DNA of 64,000 bases, taken from the NCBI GenBank assembly GCA_019722365.1, contig JADFUC010000388.1:62001-126000 (forward strand), read 5' to 3'. Positions 36,201-60,904 of the stretch are shown piece after piece. A program made the position numbers and the translations under genes. The DNA is from Lithospermum erythrorhizon. Lineage: Eukaryota; Streptophyta; Magnoliopsida; Boraginales; Boraginaceae. Position 1 is the stretch's first letter. Every line of letters starts with the position of its first letter. Below the pieces are notes generated by a model that worked only from the letters and a program-made list of their open reading frames with translations, ran no database searches and was not told the origin of the DNA.

Positions 36201-36895
36201 TAGTAAATGTGCTTTTTGGGAAGAAATTGACTGGTGAATTCTCTTCATTTGCAGGGCTTGCAAGGAAAGAAGATTTTCCTTATATAACTTACTATTGCCC
36301 TCACTGCAAAGAGCTAAATAGGCCAAAGCAGCAAGACGAACTCATTGCTGGTCTCAGTAATCTGGTTGCTAGCCCATCCTTGGTAGCTGGCAATGCTGCA
36401 GACATAGCTAACGATAGCAAAGGTTCCCTGTTGGATTCAGTATCAACTGGTGGCCTTGTCGCTGCAGCTGATGAAGGTATTACAAGCTTATCTTCAGTAA
36501 CTGCGGCTGCTAGCAGTGTAGCAGACATAGATAAAGATAGCAAAGGCTCGGTGGTTGAGACTCGATCAACTGATATCCCTGTGGCTGCAGCTGGTGAAGG
36601 CACTACAAGCGTATCCTCAATAACTGGAGCTCCTAGCAGTGTAGCGGACATAGATACAGACAGCAAAGGCTCAGTGGTTGATACTCGATCAACTGACAGC
36701 CCTGTGGCTGCAGCTGGTGAAGGCACTATAAGCATATCCTCAGAAACCGGTGCTGCAAGTAGTGTCGCCGACGTAGATAACGACAGCAAATGTTCGGTGG
36801 TTGATACGCTATCAACTGGTAGTCCTGTGGCTGCAGCTGGGGAAGGGAGTACCCAAGCTGCATCTGCTACACCTCAGACTCCTAGCAGTAGTTAA
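33262..36895 (+). CDS. LNP: Lunapark-family ER membrane protein with zinc ribbon
   Basis: Shapes and stabilises three-way junctions of the tubular ER, working with the atlastin-like GTPase (RHD3 in plants). Five coding exons: 33262-33534, 34301-34445, 35217-35326, 35760-36171, 36255-36895; phases close to 526 residues. The start is the first ATG, three bases after an acceptor, so the 5' leader is spliced. Two close hydrophobic segments (about 82-103 and 116-135) form the membrane hairpin. A charged coiled coil follows (141-176), with RYDPDPAAKAAAASVLAYKL next to it. The zinc ribbon has Cys306/Cys309 and Cys328/Cys331 around HMHNGLARKEDFPYITYY. From 361 to the end the protein is four ~41-residue Ser/Ala/Asp repeats, making it longer than the roughly 400 residues I expect of Arabidopsis LNPs. 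Introns contain small duplications near acceptors. Family assignment is secure. Confidence 0.95.
34116..34209. repeat. 47-bp tandem duplication in Lunapark intron 1
   Basis: Two units, 34116-34162 and 34163-34209, beginning TAGAATTATAATTTT(t/c)GTAA and ending TTTACTGGTAGG, with a single difference. The acceptor used for exon 2 is downstream at 34299-34300. Confidence 0.9.
35112..35225. repeat. Direct repeat creating a decoy splice acceptor before Lunapark exon 3
   Basis: A 28-base identical segment starting TTGATTAAGCTTTTCTTTTA occurs at 35135-35162 and 35181-35208. Near it TGTTTGCAG|GTGATGG (about 35116) mimics the real acceptor TGTTTGCACAG|GTGACAG (35216/35217). Use of the upstream copy would change the frame text after Cys140. 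Confidence 0.8.
36395..36892 (+). repeat. Coding tandem repeat, 4 x 41 codons, in Lunapark
   Basis: Four units of 123 bases (residues 361-401, 402-442, 443-483, 484-526) follow the pattern xADxxxDSKxSxxxxxST, then VAAAxEGxTSxSS. The two middle units are most alike (VADID.DSKGSVV and TRSTD..PVAAAGEGT). The sequence is Ser/Ala/Thr-rich and likely disordered. Confidence 0.93.
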
Positions 36896-37097
36896 TAGTG
36901 AACTCATCATTGGAAATTTCCACGTAAGCATTATAGAACAACATTTGGAATAGGTTTGTCCAAACTAGTGATTGAATAGGAATCTGTTTGTAATTCCATT
37001 ATTATAACATAAATGGTTGGGCATTGGTAATTCATTTGTATTTTTCGTTCGTCTTTGACCATCATGAGATTCCGCAAATGGTCATTGACGTAATTTT

Positions 37098-37224
37098 GTA
37101 ACGGGAACCCGCAGTCGCTATTTGTTGAATGTGTACTGGGTAACGAGGAACTTGCAATCGCTAGTCGTTGACTGCACACTGGGTAACGGGGATCCATAGT
37201 CGCGACTCGTTGAGTGAGCACTGG
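37098..37224. repeat. 42-bp minisatellite, three units
   Basis: Three consecutive units, each beginning GTAACG(g/a)GGA and ending CACTGG or TACTGG, at 37098, 37140 and 37183, with an internal TCGCTA/TCGCGA(c/t)T(c/t)GTTGA core. They lie in the 3' region of the minus-strand SINE described next. Confidence 0.85.
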
Positions 37225-37376
37225 TAGACTTCGGGCTGAGTGTAATAGCTGCAAATCACGTCAGTCAGGTAAATTACACTAGGCAAGTCTTGTGTGACAG
37301 ACTCGACCAAGAAATTGTTGGTAGGAGGAATCGAACTCCTGACATTGCGGTCACAAGGTCACCTATTTCACTAACT
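37225..37376 (-). mobile_element. tRNA-derived SINE-like unit, minus strand
   Basis: Reverse-complemented it reads AACCAAGTTAGTGAAATAGG (A-box region), GTGACCGCAATGTCA, GGAGTTCGATTCCTCCTACC (B box) and then GAGTCTGTCACACAAG, with a tail continuing toward 37098. Confidence 0.7.
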
Positions 37377-37384
37377 TGGTTATC

Positions 37385-37500
37385 CTTATAAGTCCAAGTT
37401 ACGGATTTGTGACCGCAAGGTCATGATTTCGATTCATCCTATCAACACTTTCTAGATTGAATCTGTCACAAGAGCTTGTCTGATTACATCAATCACGTAA
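37385..37500 (+). mobile_element. Second SINE-like unit, plus strand, head-to-head with the first
   Basis: It reads TTGTGACCGCAAGGTCATGA, TTTCGATTCATCCTATCAACA and GAATCTGTCACAAGAGCTTG. This is the same unit as 37225-37376 in the opposite orientation, so the two can pair as a hairpin of roughly 100 bases per arm. Confidence 0.65.
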
Positions 37501-37848
37501 GTGATTTATAGATTATTATATAATGCGCAATTGACACTTTAGCGAGCTACAATGTTCCCCAAATCCATTGATCTAGACTTGACATTAACTATCATCCGTT
37601 AGATTCAACCTCCTACCAAAACCAACGGTTCAGATTTGTCCAATTTGTCCAATTTGTCCACACGTGCATGTAAATCCTCTCTGATCACATCAATCATCTC
37701 TCTAGTACAATTCCAATCATTTGAACAAATCTTTCAATTAGTACAAAAAAAAGGTTGACCAACATTAAATTCTTGTACATTTAATTCAATTTTTTGGTTC
37801 AATTATGAAATTTTCACCTTTTATGTTACATTTGTTAGCTTTTTTCTA

Positions 37849-38890
37849 GTTGAAATTGAATATAGATTAGGTTTTGGTTATTGGGTTGTTTAGGTTTCTT
37901 GATATTATTGAATAAAGTGGGAAACTTTATGAAATTTTAACATATGATTAGTTTTGAAATTTGCACCTTTAATATTACATTTGATAGTTTTTTTTCCAGT
38001 TGAAATTGAATTTAGATTAGGTTTTGATTGATGGGTTGTTGGGTTTGTTCATATTCTTGCATAAAGTTGCAAACTTTATGGAATTGTAATATTAAAAAGA
38101 CAAAGTCTTGAATTGTGGATAATTTTGAAATTTGCACATTTTGTTTATGTTTGATAGCTTTTTTGGAGTTGAAATTGAATTTGGATTAGGTTTTGATTGT
38201 TGGGTTGTTTGTGTTTCATTATATTCTTGCATAAAGTAGTAAACTTGTAACATAAAATTGGCATGGTGTTGAATTATGGATAATTTTGGAGTTGCAACTT
38301 CATTTGATTTTGTATTTGATACATTTTTTGGAGTTGAAATTGAATTTGGACTAGGTTTGGTTGATGGGTTGTTTGGGTTTCATGATATTCTTGCATAAAG
38401 TGGTGAACTTTATGGAATTGTAATTTTAAAAGGACAAAGTGTTGAATTGTGGATAATTTTGGAACTTGCACATTTGATTTATGTTTGATAGCTTTTTTTC
38501 GAGTTGAAATTAAAATTGGATTAGGTTTTGCTTATTGGGTTGTTTGGGTTTCATGTTTTTCTTGCATAAAGTGGCAAACTTTATGGAACTGTAACATAAG
38601 ATGGACATGGTGTTAAATTTTAAAACTTGTACCTTTGATTTTGTCTTTGATACATTTTCGAGTTGAAATTGAAATTGGATTAGGTTTTGCTTATTGGGTT
38701 GTTTCGGTTTCTTGGATAAATTGGTGGAGTTTGTTGAATCGTAACATAAGACGGCGAGGGTGTGGAGACTTTCAAGTTGAAATTGAATAAGATTATGTTT
38801 GCTTGATGGGTTTGTTTGGTTTTTTACGTTCTTGTGTAAATTTATTGAATTGTAACGTAAGATTGTGATTGTAGATAGTTTTGACTGATG
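37849..38890 (+). repeat. Seven-unit tandem repeat in the leader intron of the bromodomain gene
   Basis: GTTGAAATTGAA(t/a)(t/a)(t/g)GATTAGG starts units at 37849, 37999, 38168, 38333, 38503, 38662 and 38776 (spacings 150, 169, 165, 170, 159 and 114). Each unit continues with a variant of TTGGGTTGTTTGGGTTTC, CTTGCATAAAGT and AAACTTTATGGAATTGTAA. It lies just upstream of the start codon at 39017 and is probably intronic or leader sequence. Confidence 0.88.
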
Positions 38891-39016
38891 CCGAAGTTAT
38901 TGACATGGTAGATATGAATGAAAAGTGATAATTGATTTGCGAAATTTGGTTAGGTGAATTTGAATAACTGGTTCATTAGATTGATATTTTCGGCATAGTG
39001 AACAAGATTTGATGGT

Positions 39017-42406
<3,390 letters not shown>

Positions 42407-42509
42407 TTATGGATTTAAGAATTTTGTTCAAGCATATTGCTAAATAAATTCTGAACTCAAACCTATTTCTTGTTGTCTACTGCTAATGGCGTACTCCTCT
42501 ACTTGCAGA

Positions 42510-42898
42510 GGCAGGAGCTGCAGAAGTAGCTCAAAGGGAATTTGAAGCAGAGGCTGCAGCAGAAGCTAAAATGAAAGGATAATTTGAGAGGGAAGCACCC
42601 CAACAAGCATTGCAGCAGGTAAACTGAAAACAGATTTCATAGACGTCGCTCTAGCAAATCTAGTTTGAAGCCTGAATCCATTACTGTGATCATATCACCT
42701 CACAGTTGCAGAAGATGGATGATATAAGTGAGAATGATCTGTTTCTGGAAGACCAAGAAATACTATCTCTGCTCCAGAACAGAGTTCAATAGGGGTGACA
42801 ACTCAGATGGCGATCAAAATGATCTAGTAAGTAATAAGTTACAGGCCAGCAGCTATCCTTTGGAGCTACTAGGGCCAAAGGATGAAGATGACGATTGA
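42510..42898 (+). pseudogene. Decayed C-terminal exons of the bromodomain gene
   Basis: From about 42510 the sequence encodes [20 protein letters not shown], then a TAA at 42580, then FEREAPQQALQQ before a GT donor. This is the family's [25 protein letters not shown] block with a stop inside. A second exon (about 42706) gives LQKMDDISENDLFLEDQEIL, matching the MEK..ISENxxFLEDLEML block. It then needs two frame changes to recover SAPEQSS and later QASSYPLELLGPKDEDDD, the family C-terminus, ending at a TGA at about 42896. Several independent lesions point to decay rather than one sequencing error, although read-level confirmation is lacking. Confidence 0.8.
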
Positions 42899-44133
42899 CA
42901 AGTAGGAAGAAGGTGTACCGCAACACATCAAGAATGTGTCCGATGATGAGGAAGAGGGTGATTGATTACATATCCTCTTCCAGCGATGCTAGTTTTAGCA
43001 TCTTGATTTGTCTTAACTGAGTTGATTACTCATCTAATAGATCTCGGTTGGGATAGAACAGCGATGTTAGTAGTGTCCCATCATGGACTTTTGTAGTTGA
43101 TTGGCTTAAAGTGCTGCCTGAGGTCTTAACTAGTTTAACCATTTTAGGTAATGCAACATATGTATAGACTGCAAGAAAATAGTTACTTTCATCATTTAGG
43201 TTGTATATTAAGCGAGTGATTAACCAAACATCGCAGTTAAATTGAAATGGATGTATATACAAACAATAACTAAATACTTCAATTTTTATTTATTCGGTTC
43301 CTGTAATGATCTTGAGAAACAAGAAGCAAAACAAGATTAACCATTGAATCAAAATGTTTTGAATATTATGGTCTACTTCAATTGTTAGGATAAAAGGAGG
43401 GCTGTAAGATCCCCTTGGTAATGAAATGACTAGGCTGCTAGTTTTCTAGTTAAAGGGGGAAATGCAATCAAAGGGTAGCACCCAAGAAACCACTTGGGTT
43501 AGTCCAGCGCCTACAGTTACTCGTAATGACAAAGCTCAGGTTCGAACTTTATAGTGAAACCCTGCTCACTAACTATCAATCTCCTGCATGCCCTGCTTGA
43601 TGTTAGCTGAAGAAGTATTACTCTGGAAGAGAGGAGTCAAATTATTCACATGATGAGCCCTTACACATTTAGACAACTTAAGGTTCCAAACAGGATAAAC
43701 TTTAAACTTTAGCAGACTTAATTGGGAGCACATGCAAAACCAGTTGTGTTGCAGAGCAATCATGGAGGTGGGGGGGGACTGATAAGGTGATAAATATAGA
43801 TAAATTTTATGGATCTATGAACTAAACCAACCAAGCTATACTCGGATGATCAACGCTAACCGGCATTTCTGTGCCTATACACACTACTACATTGCATTTT
43901 AACTATGTGAATGGAAATTTCTCTCAGCAACAAAGATTTTGCTACCTTTCCTCTTAAATTTGGAAAAATAAAGCATGTATCGAGTATTCTTTTTAGTTAC
44001 AAGAACACTAAAAATGCACATTAAGCAATTGATGCATTGATGAAGGATGATAATGTGATGAAGTTTTACTTCTTAACACATGTTCCACTTTCATTGCTTA
44101 CCTAGAAATAAAGTTGATCTCATGAGAGGCAAT
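42899..44133. other. Convergent intergenic region between the GTE and TFIIIC genes
   Basis: No gene. Contains a SINE-like unit near 43470-43570 and otherwise ordinary AT-rich sequence including both 3' flanks. Confidence 0.5.
43470..43575 (+). mobile_element. SINE-like unit
   Basis: CTTGGGTTAGTCCAGCGCC (A-box-like) is followed at about 45 bases by CTCAGGTTCGAACTTT (B-box-like). No target duplication was identified, so the borders are approximate. Confidence 0.5.
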
Positions 44134-45865
44134 TTATTCACACGGTGCAGCTGGTTGTTCGTTTTTATCTGATGCTTCTTTCTTTTCAGCTTCTGTCATT
44201 AATCTGAACTTCAGAATTTTTTCAAGACGTGCCACAGGCTTAATCTGCTTCAGTGGGAGTTGCCTCGAGTCTACTATGCACTTGCCTGAAAATAGATTGA
44301 CTTCAGATGGTCCTGTCTCTTCATGGAACATTAGAGACCCATCTGCAGAAAGAGCATGTCAAGTTTTGCAATATGCTGGGCAGAAGACGAAACATTATAA
44401 AAGAATGAAATTTAAATAAACAACCTGGGAACAATACCATGTAATCGAGAATAAGAGAGAATGGTCTATTAGCTTCAGAAAACTTATATACTCTATATTG
44501 GCATTGCTTCAGGTGACAAAACAAAAGAACATAGCTACTTACCACTTTCGTGCAAGACCAGGCATTCTCCAATTGTCTCCTCATATTTTCCAATCTGGTT
44601 AATGTAGAGAACAATTTATTTATCATTCAGAAGCTGTAATAAGCTCATGATGGTAATTTATCAGAGATTATCATTATAATTCAAACTGAAGTAGCAGGGA
44701 TGCTGTTTCCGAATTGATTATTCCATTAAGGGGATGGGAAGGCTGCACTTCCATATTTCTGTCAATTGGGATGGCGAGATTTGCTAATAGGCTATTAGGT
44801 ATGCTACCCTATTATCCATCTCTTTCCTTCCACACTTTTTCCAGAACTCGTTAAAGACGAGTTAAGTTGCAGGGTCACAGAAAAATGCTTCACAAATAAA
44901 CTCATCGTGTGTCTCATAACGAAGGCAACAATGAATGACAAATATTGAAATTCATGATGACTTGTATTCTCGTCCAGTGCATATCACAAGTGACAGGATC
45001 AATATTAACTTTGACAAGAAACGAGGCACACAATACACTCATGGAAAGCTATTTTGAGGCAAAATGAGTCTGCAAAAGACACCATCAATTATCGCACTGC
45101 ACGATTTCCACACAAACAACCTTCCAACAAAATGCAAGGTCAAACAGAAAGTAAAGACAAAACTCAAAAGTGTAAATTGATTCGTCAAGTGTGATATCAA
45201 TAAATGGCACTGTCATGAACTCGGACGACAGAAAGTAAAAAGAGAGAACACAATAGCTTATCTCACCAGATAAATGCTGCCATCAATAATTAAAACTGGA
45301 TTAATAGTGTCCAGACCCTGAAACATTTGTTATGAATGATCATATTTACAAGTTAGTACAACTAATCTTATAAGTTCAAAACAACTGCAGAGAATTGGGT
45401 AAAGTAAACCCAGTGAGTAAGACAGAAGAACCTCTTATCTTTATCAATTCTTGTGGACAAAAGTATATTCCAACACCAACAAGAAAAATATACAGATTTC
45501 AAACATAATTGCTATAATCTGTAAGTCTAACGCAACACCAATCAACTAGCATCTTCTTTAAAACCTGTAATTTCTATAATAAATACTCTCATTCATGACA
45601 CCAGAATATATAAACTTTGAGATATCTATCACATCATCAAGACGCATAGCAAACTCAAGGATGCCAAAAAATCCCAAACGATGAAACACTATATTTAGTA
45701 TGACAGCCACTTAGGAAAAAAACAAAAAAAAAACTGAGATGAACTATTAAATTTACTCACATTTAAAACATAGGAAGCATTTAGTGGGATGTCAAGTTCC
45801 CTAGCCACATCATCAAGATCAATGATCACATCATCGGTATCTCCAGAATATGTGCTGCCCTCCAT
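44134..45865 (-). CDS. TFIIIC small subunit, tau55/GTF3C6-like
   Basis: Predicted component of transcription factor IIIC, which recognises internal promoters of tRNA genes and recruits RNA polymerase III. Four exons on the minus strand, 45865-45761, 45317-45267, 44594-44543 and 44342-44134, close in phase to 138 residues. The start gives MEGSTYSGDTDDVIIDLDDV. The TFIIIC_sub6 core follows: ASYVLN-GLDTINPVLIIDGSIYL-IGKYEETIGECLVLHESDGS, then HEETGPSEVNLFSGKCIVDS and PLKQIKPVARLEKILKFRL. Human GTF3C6 has the same 'LDTERPILQVDSCVFAGEYEDTLGTCVIFEE'-like core. The second exon is only 51 bases, so automated annotation could easily miss it. The gene is divergent from RNJ; a ~300-bp duplication sits in the shared upstream region. 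Confidence 0.85.
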
Positions 45866-46384
45866 TACCTAACACCCATCACCGAATTACATATTAAATC
45901 AAACAAAAACAGTTTAAATTTACTAGTGAAAACACAAAGTAATGAGGAGCAATAAAAAATAATCAAAGAACCTTTAAATAATAGTTGAGTCGGTTAAATT
46001 GGGATGCAGGTAGTACTTGATTTTTATTCTCTAACTCAATTTCTCACCTCTTTCCATAAGAATTGCATTTATACCGCATCGAGCATCATGGATGAGTGCT
46101 ATTTATAATAACAGATTTCCATGACAATAACAGAAAAATGAAATATAAACATTGCAGAACTCTCCTTTTTTGTCAATTCACAACACTGAAACTCAAATCT
46201 AAGTATTTTGTTACATCAATTAACTCTTAGATAATAAATATGTCCCCAAGTTTTCATGTATTTACATGTCAATCATCATCATGGTATCTCCTAAAAGTTA
46301 AAAATTTGTGCTAGAAATTAGTCAATAAAAAAATTCTATTGAAATAAATAAATACAATGATAGCCGTGGTTCTAACAAATCTTC

Positions 46385-47050
46385 TATCACAGGGTCACAA
46401 ATTATACAATTCTACAATAGGAAATCGGATCGAAAGTGAATTCAATAACAAATTGAGGCCAATAAAACAGGGGTACCTTAAAAATGCTTCAAGATGGAGC
46501 CTTTGAAGCCTGAAACAATAGATAAAGCAGAGGCTTGAACAAAGAGGCAAATAAGCTTCAAACTTTGGTAACTTCAGCACCTCTGAAATCCGAATCTCTC
46601 TCGCCTTACTCGACAAACCTGCTTACATATGCAAGTTGAATAAGCATTGAATCTTTAAGTTCAATTCAAGAATACCCAACTGCTTCTTTCGAAAAAACAG
46701 GACAAAAATCACCAGGGTTCACTAAAATTTGCTAACAGAGGATGACAACATCATACAATTCCACAATGGAGATAGAGTGAAAACCGAATTCAATAACAAA
46801 TTGAAGTATTATAAAAGCATCAAATCCATAGAAGTCTAAGGACCTATAATTTATGGGATTAACGAAAGAGATTATGCAACATAGAGACTGAGTCTCGTGG
46901 ACGTCATAATTATATAGTCGGCCCTACATAGTGGGATAAGGCTTTGTTTGATTTGTTTATCGAATTAATAAAAGAAGTAGGTTGAACAAAGTGCTCAAAA
47001 AGCTTCAAGCTTTAGTAACTTCAGCACCCTCTGATATCTAATACAAGTAT
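46385..47050. repeat. Duplicated ~300-bp block upstream of the TFIIIC gene
   Basis: Copy 1 (about 46385-46650) and copy 2 (about 46733-47050) share AATTCAATAACAAATTGA, CATACAATTC(c/t)ACAAT-type text, and AAGCTTCAA(a/g)CTTT(g/a)GTAACTTC followed by AGCACC. They flank the TFIIIC 5' side, so the promoter or leader seems to have been duplicated once. A SINE tail lies in copy 2 only. Confidence 0.7.
46868..46960 (+). mobile_element. SINE 3'-part
   Basis: GTGGACGTCATAATTATATA, GTCGGCCCTACATAGTGGGA and TAAGGCTTTGTTTGATTTG have the familiar wording of a eudicot SINE 3' end (CCGACCCCACTTAGTGGGAT, then AAGGCTTTGTTGTTG). No Pol III boxes are seen, so it is 5'-truncated or partial. Confidence 0.6.
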
Positions 47051-47871
47051 CTATTTCCCTTTTCAAGGTTAAAGAAGCATCATAATATTTGGTTTAATCC
47101 AAGAATGTGTTGAAATATGGTTTTCTAATTGAAAAATTAATTTCATAAATATAATATATAGGTAAGACTTAAGAGTGAAAAGATTGAATTCAAAGTTGTA
47201 TCACATACAATCAATTCAATACAATGGTTGCAAGAATACCTAAACTACATCAGCATAAAAGAGAGGAAACTAAAGCACATAAAATAAACTAAATTAGCAG
47301 AAGTATAATGAATTAAACAATTCTGTAACCTGGAGGAGACCAACAGATTCTTGTATTGGTTAATTCTTCAGCAAATTCATTCAAATAACATGAAGCTTTC
47401 TTATACTTTGCTGCCGGTGTTAACCTGCTTTCCGACTTGTTAGACTGCTCGTTAGTATGGAAGGTAGAAGGTTGTGCTAGTTATCGGAGTAGGTACTGCC
47501 CGGATCGTTATATTAAGGAGTAGTCAATTAATTTAATATTCGATTCGACTCGACTTGTTTACCATAATAAAATGAAGGAAAGTTTTTCTCTAAATTCAAC
47601 CCCCCTATCACGTGTAGGTCACGTGCTCTAATCCACTCACACTTATACTCCTAAAACCCCCAGCTGGACACAAAAAACACCTCAAAACACATTTCATTAC
47701 CACTCTTGACTCTATCCCAACCTTAAACCCTGTCCCAAAATATTGTCCACTTTTCACCATTTCTTTAGCTTTTTTATCCATACCCAACATCAAAATATAC
47801 ACCACAAAGTTGGAAAATAGTTGCAAAAATTAATATTATTTTCATTTTTTCTAAGTTAGTTTTGTAGAAAA

Positions 47872-58886
<11,015 letters not shown>

Positions 58887-59250
58887 TTGGAAATACTTGC
58901 ACAAGACTAGCTAGCCAGGGTGCACGCCGGAGATTTAGATCCTCAAAAAATCAATGAACCCTAACTTCACTTGGGGAAGACACTTTTGAGAAGCTAAGTT
59001 GATCTCGAACATCACATATTAATGTCATTTTGATGCGATAAGCCACCTTTGAAACTCGCTTTCAGTCGCGCTACAGTATGGTCTGGCAGGTACTTAGTTA
59101 TTTTGCATTTCAAACATTTAATAGTTTGAGAGTTGTATTCAACATGTTATATGGATAGCATATGAATTGGTATGCACCAGGTGTAGTGATAACGAAAAGA
59201 GAAAACATCACATGTTTTGCTGACCATTTCAAGGGTCATTATTTATTAAA
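58887..59250. other. RNJ 3' flank
   Basis: 3'-UTR and flank of RNJ; no further gene or clear element. Confidence 0.5.
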
Positions 59251-60546
59251 GGGCAAAAAACATGGATGATCATTTATATTTGGATTATGCCCCAGTTGAT
59301 AACTTATGTCTAAGGGTACTGGTTGATCACTTATATTTCAAAAGTAGGCTCAGTTGGTACTTCTGACTATTTTCTGTTAAGTGGACGTTAATTGTATCAT
59401 GTGCATATCACGTGACTGCTAATCAGGAGCAATTTAGTCATTTCATACCTTAATTTCCTATAAAAAAATCAAAAAGATATCCTTTTTATACTCTATTTTT
59501 CTCACACACAATTTATCAAACACTTTGGAGGTGTTACAAATCACAACCAAAAAGTAGCTCCGGACGATCTATTCTCAATTGAGTTAGCATTCGTTAACTT
59601 CCTCTGGAGCTTCTGGGAGGTTGGGGCTCAAAAGCTCAAGTTGTCCCTTAAATTATAGTAGTAGACAAGTACATTGTAGAAAAACACACCGATTATTTGT
59701 AAGATTTATGCTGTGAGCTACAGCTCTACCATGGTGATGCAATTGTTTACCCACATACTAAATGAAAAGGTTTAGTTTTCATTTAACTTTTCTGGGAGTC
59801 GGAGCGTATCTTTGTTGAGATCCTCATCTTCCTATACAGACGAGAGGGTTCGAACCCCGCAAGGGATGTGTTCGATCCTGAAGTTGCAATGGTAAACGAG
59901 GAGGCTCAAATGCACTGGCTACCGAAGCATATCTCGCGATTTACCTTCTTCGTGATGTGCAATTGTTTGTAGCGGTGGGAGCTTCCACGATCAGGAATGA
60001 TCGTTTTTGAGAATGTGAGGAGCCTAGCAATTCTGGAGGAGGTTCAACGGCTGTCTTCTGTGACCCCAAGAGAAACGAAGCAATAGAAACTCTAGTCGCT
60101 GCTTCTTTGCAAAGTACTCTATGCTTCACATTGCAGAATCTACCATTGCTCCACAGCTTACATAAAATGCACTAAATTATACTCTATAGATACAAGCAGT
60201 AAATACTCCATATAGGAAATTACTGAAAATGATATCGACTTATAGTAGCCATGTCACCAAAATCCTTTTGGTTGTGATTTGTATCACCTCCAAAGTATTT
60301 GATAAATTATTTGAAAGAAAATAGAGTATAAAAAGGATATTTTAAAAAAAATAAAAAAAAAATTAGAAATTAAGGTATGGAATGACTAAATTGCTGATTA
60401 TGATCATGATACAATTAACGTCCATAACGAGGAAAATAGGCGGAAGTACCAACTAAATCCACTTCGAAACATAAAGTGATCAACGGTATCATTTTAAGCG
60501 TAAGTAATCAATGAGTATGGCAGAAACGTAAATGATCGTCACTGCA
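59251..60546. mobile_element. Foldback/Pack-MULE-like element with long terminal inverted repeats
   Basis: The left arm (about 59251-59554) and the right arm (about 60264-60546) are inverted copies of about 280-300 bp. Shared text includes GATGATCATTTATATTT / GACGATCATTTACGTTT (outer), GTTGGTACTTC, GGACGTTAATTGTATCATG, CAATTTAGTCATTYCATACC, and GATACAAATCACAACCAAAA at the inner edge. The ~710-bp interior holds a fragment of a host enzyme gene. Long arms plus a captured fragment suggest a Mutator-like Pack-MULE. I could not establish the target duplication, so superfamily and exact ends are inferred. Confidence 0.75.
59941..60156 (-). pseudogene. Captured fragment of a 2-oxoglutarate/Fe(II) oxygenase gene
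   Basis: The minus-strand frame reads LWSNGRFCNVKHRVLCKEAA, then TRVSIASF and a Pro/Glu-rich segment ending at a stop at 59941. This is the C-terminal part of the catalytic jelly-roll of plant 2OG-Fe(II) dioxygenases: the SNGRFxSVxHRV block with the distal iron-ligand His in KHR, then the RxS (RVS) residues that bind 2-oxoglutarate, then the 'PPPELL' segment. It lacks the HxD half and an AG precedes it as if an intron end was captured too. About 72 residues against about 340 for a full enzyme. Confidence 0.75.
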
Positions 60547-60904
60547 TAACATCGCTGTTAAATCATCTACTTAATTTTAGTGAAATTGCATTGAAAGAAA
60601 TTTGAGCATACCAACAGTAATATATTAATATGACGCGCCTATGTTTTTAATGATTAAAAGAGAGATGTAATTGATTAAACAATAGTACCATATTGATATG
60701 AAGTTTTGGTTTGCTTTTACTCCGTACCATTTAACTTTTACTTCAAGCACTTTACATTCTTGTGTTGTTTCATGAGTTTTTATTGTTTTCTAATAAATAT
60801 AAAATTGTTATAATTTGATTTGTTTTTAAAAATATTTTTATAATATTATTTCTTATAATTTTTTAATAAATATAAAATTGCCATAATTTAAGTGTCATGT
60901 ACAA
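60547..60904. other. AT-rich spacer
   Basis: Nothing recognised between two transposon-like elements. Confidence 0.5.

Larger units (their letters stand above)
36896..37848. other. Lunapark 3' flank and GTE upstream region
   Basis: Holds the Lunapark 3'-UTR, a 42-bp minisatellite and a head-to-head SINE pair (listed separately). From about 37700 onward it is probably promoter and leader of the bromodomain gene. Confidence 0.45.
45866..47871. other. Divergent region between the TFIIIC and RNase J genes
   Basis: About 2 kb with no second coding gene. It holds the leaders and promoters of both genes, a duplicated block (about 46385-46650 and 46733-47050) and a SINE tail near 46870-46960. The minus-strand open frame around 46400-46610 may be transcribed leader of the TFIIIC gene but has no domain. 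Confidence 0.45.

Noticed and set aside
37310..37375. Possible intact tRNA gene
   Set aside because: A and B boxes are present but no acceptor stem or cloverleaf closes, and a second copy occurs in inverse orientation; it is a tRNA-derived SINE.
37849..38890. Regularly spaced repeats considered as a CRISPR-like array
   Set aside because: This is a plant nuclear genome, the units diverge throughout and there are no unique spacers between constant repeats; it is a minisatellite-type intron array.
46395..46616. 73-codon minus-strand open frame upstream of the TFIIIC gene as an additional N-terminal exon
   Set aside because: It has no similarity to the family N-terminus, the TFIIIC frame already begins with a good ATG at 45865, and the region is a duplicated block; at most a leader exon.
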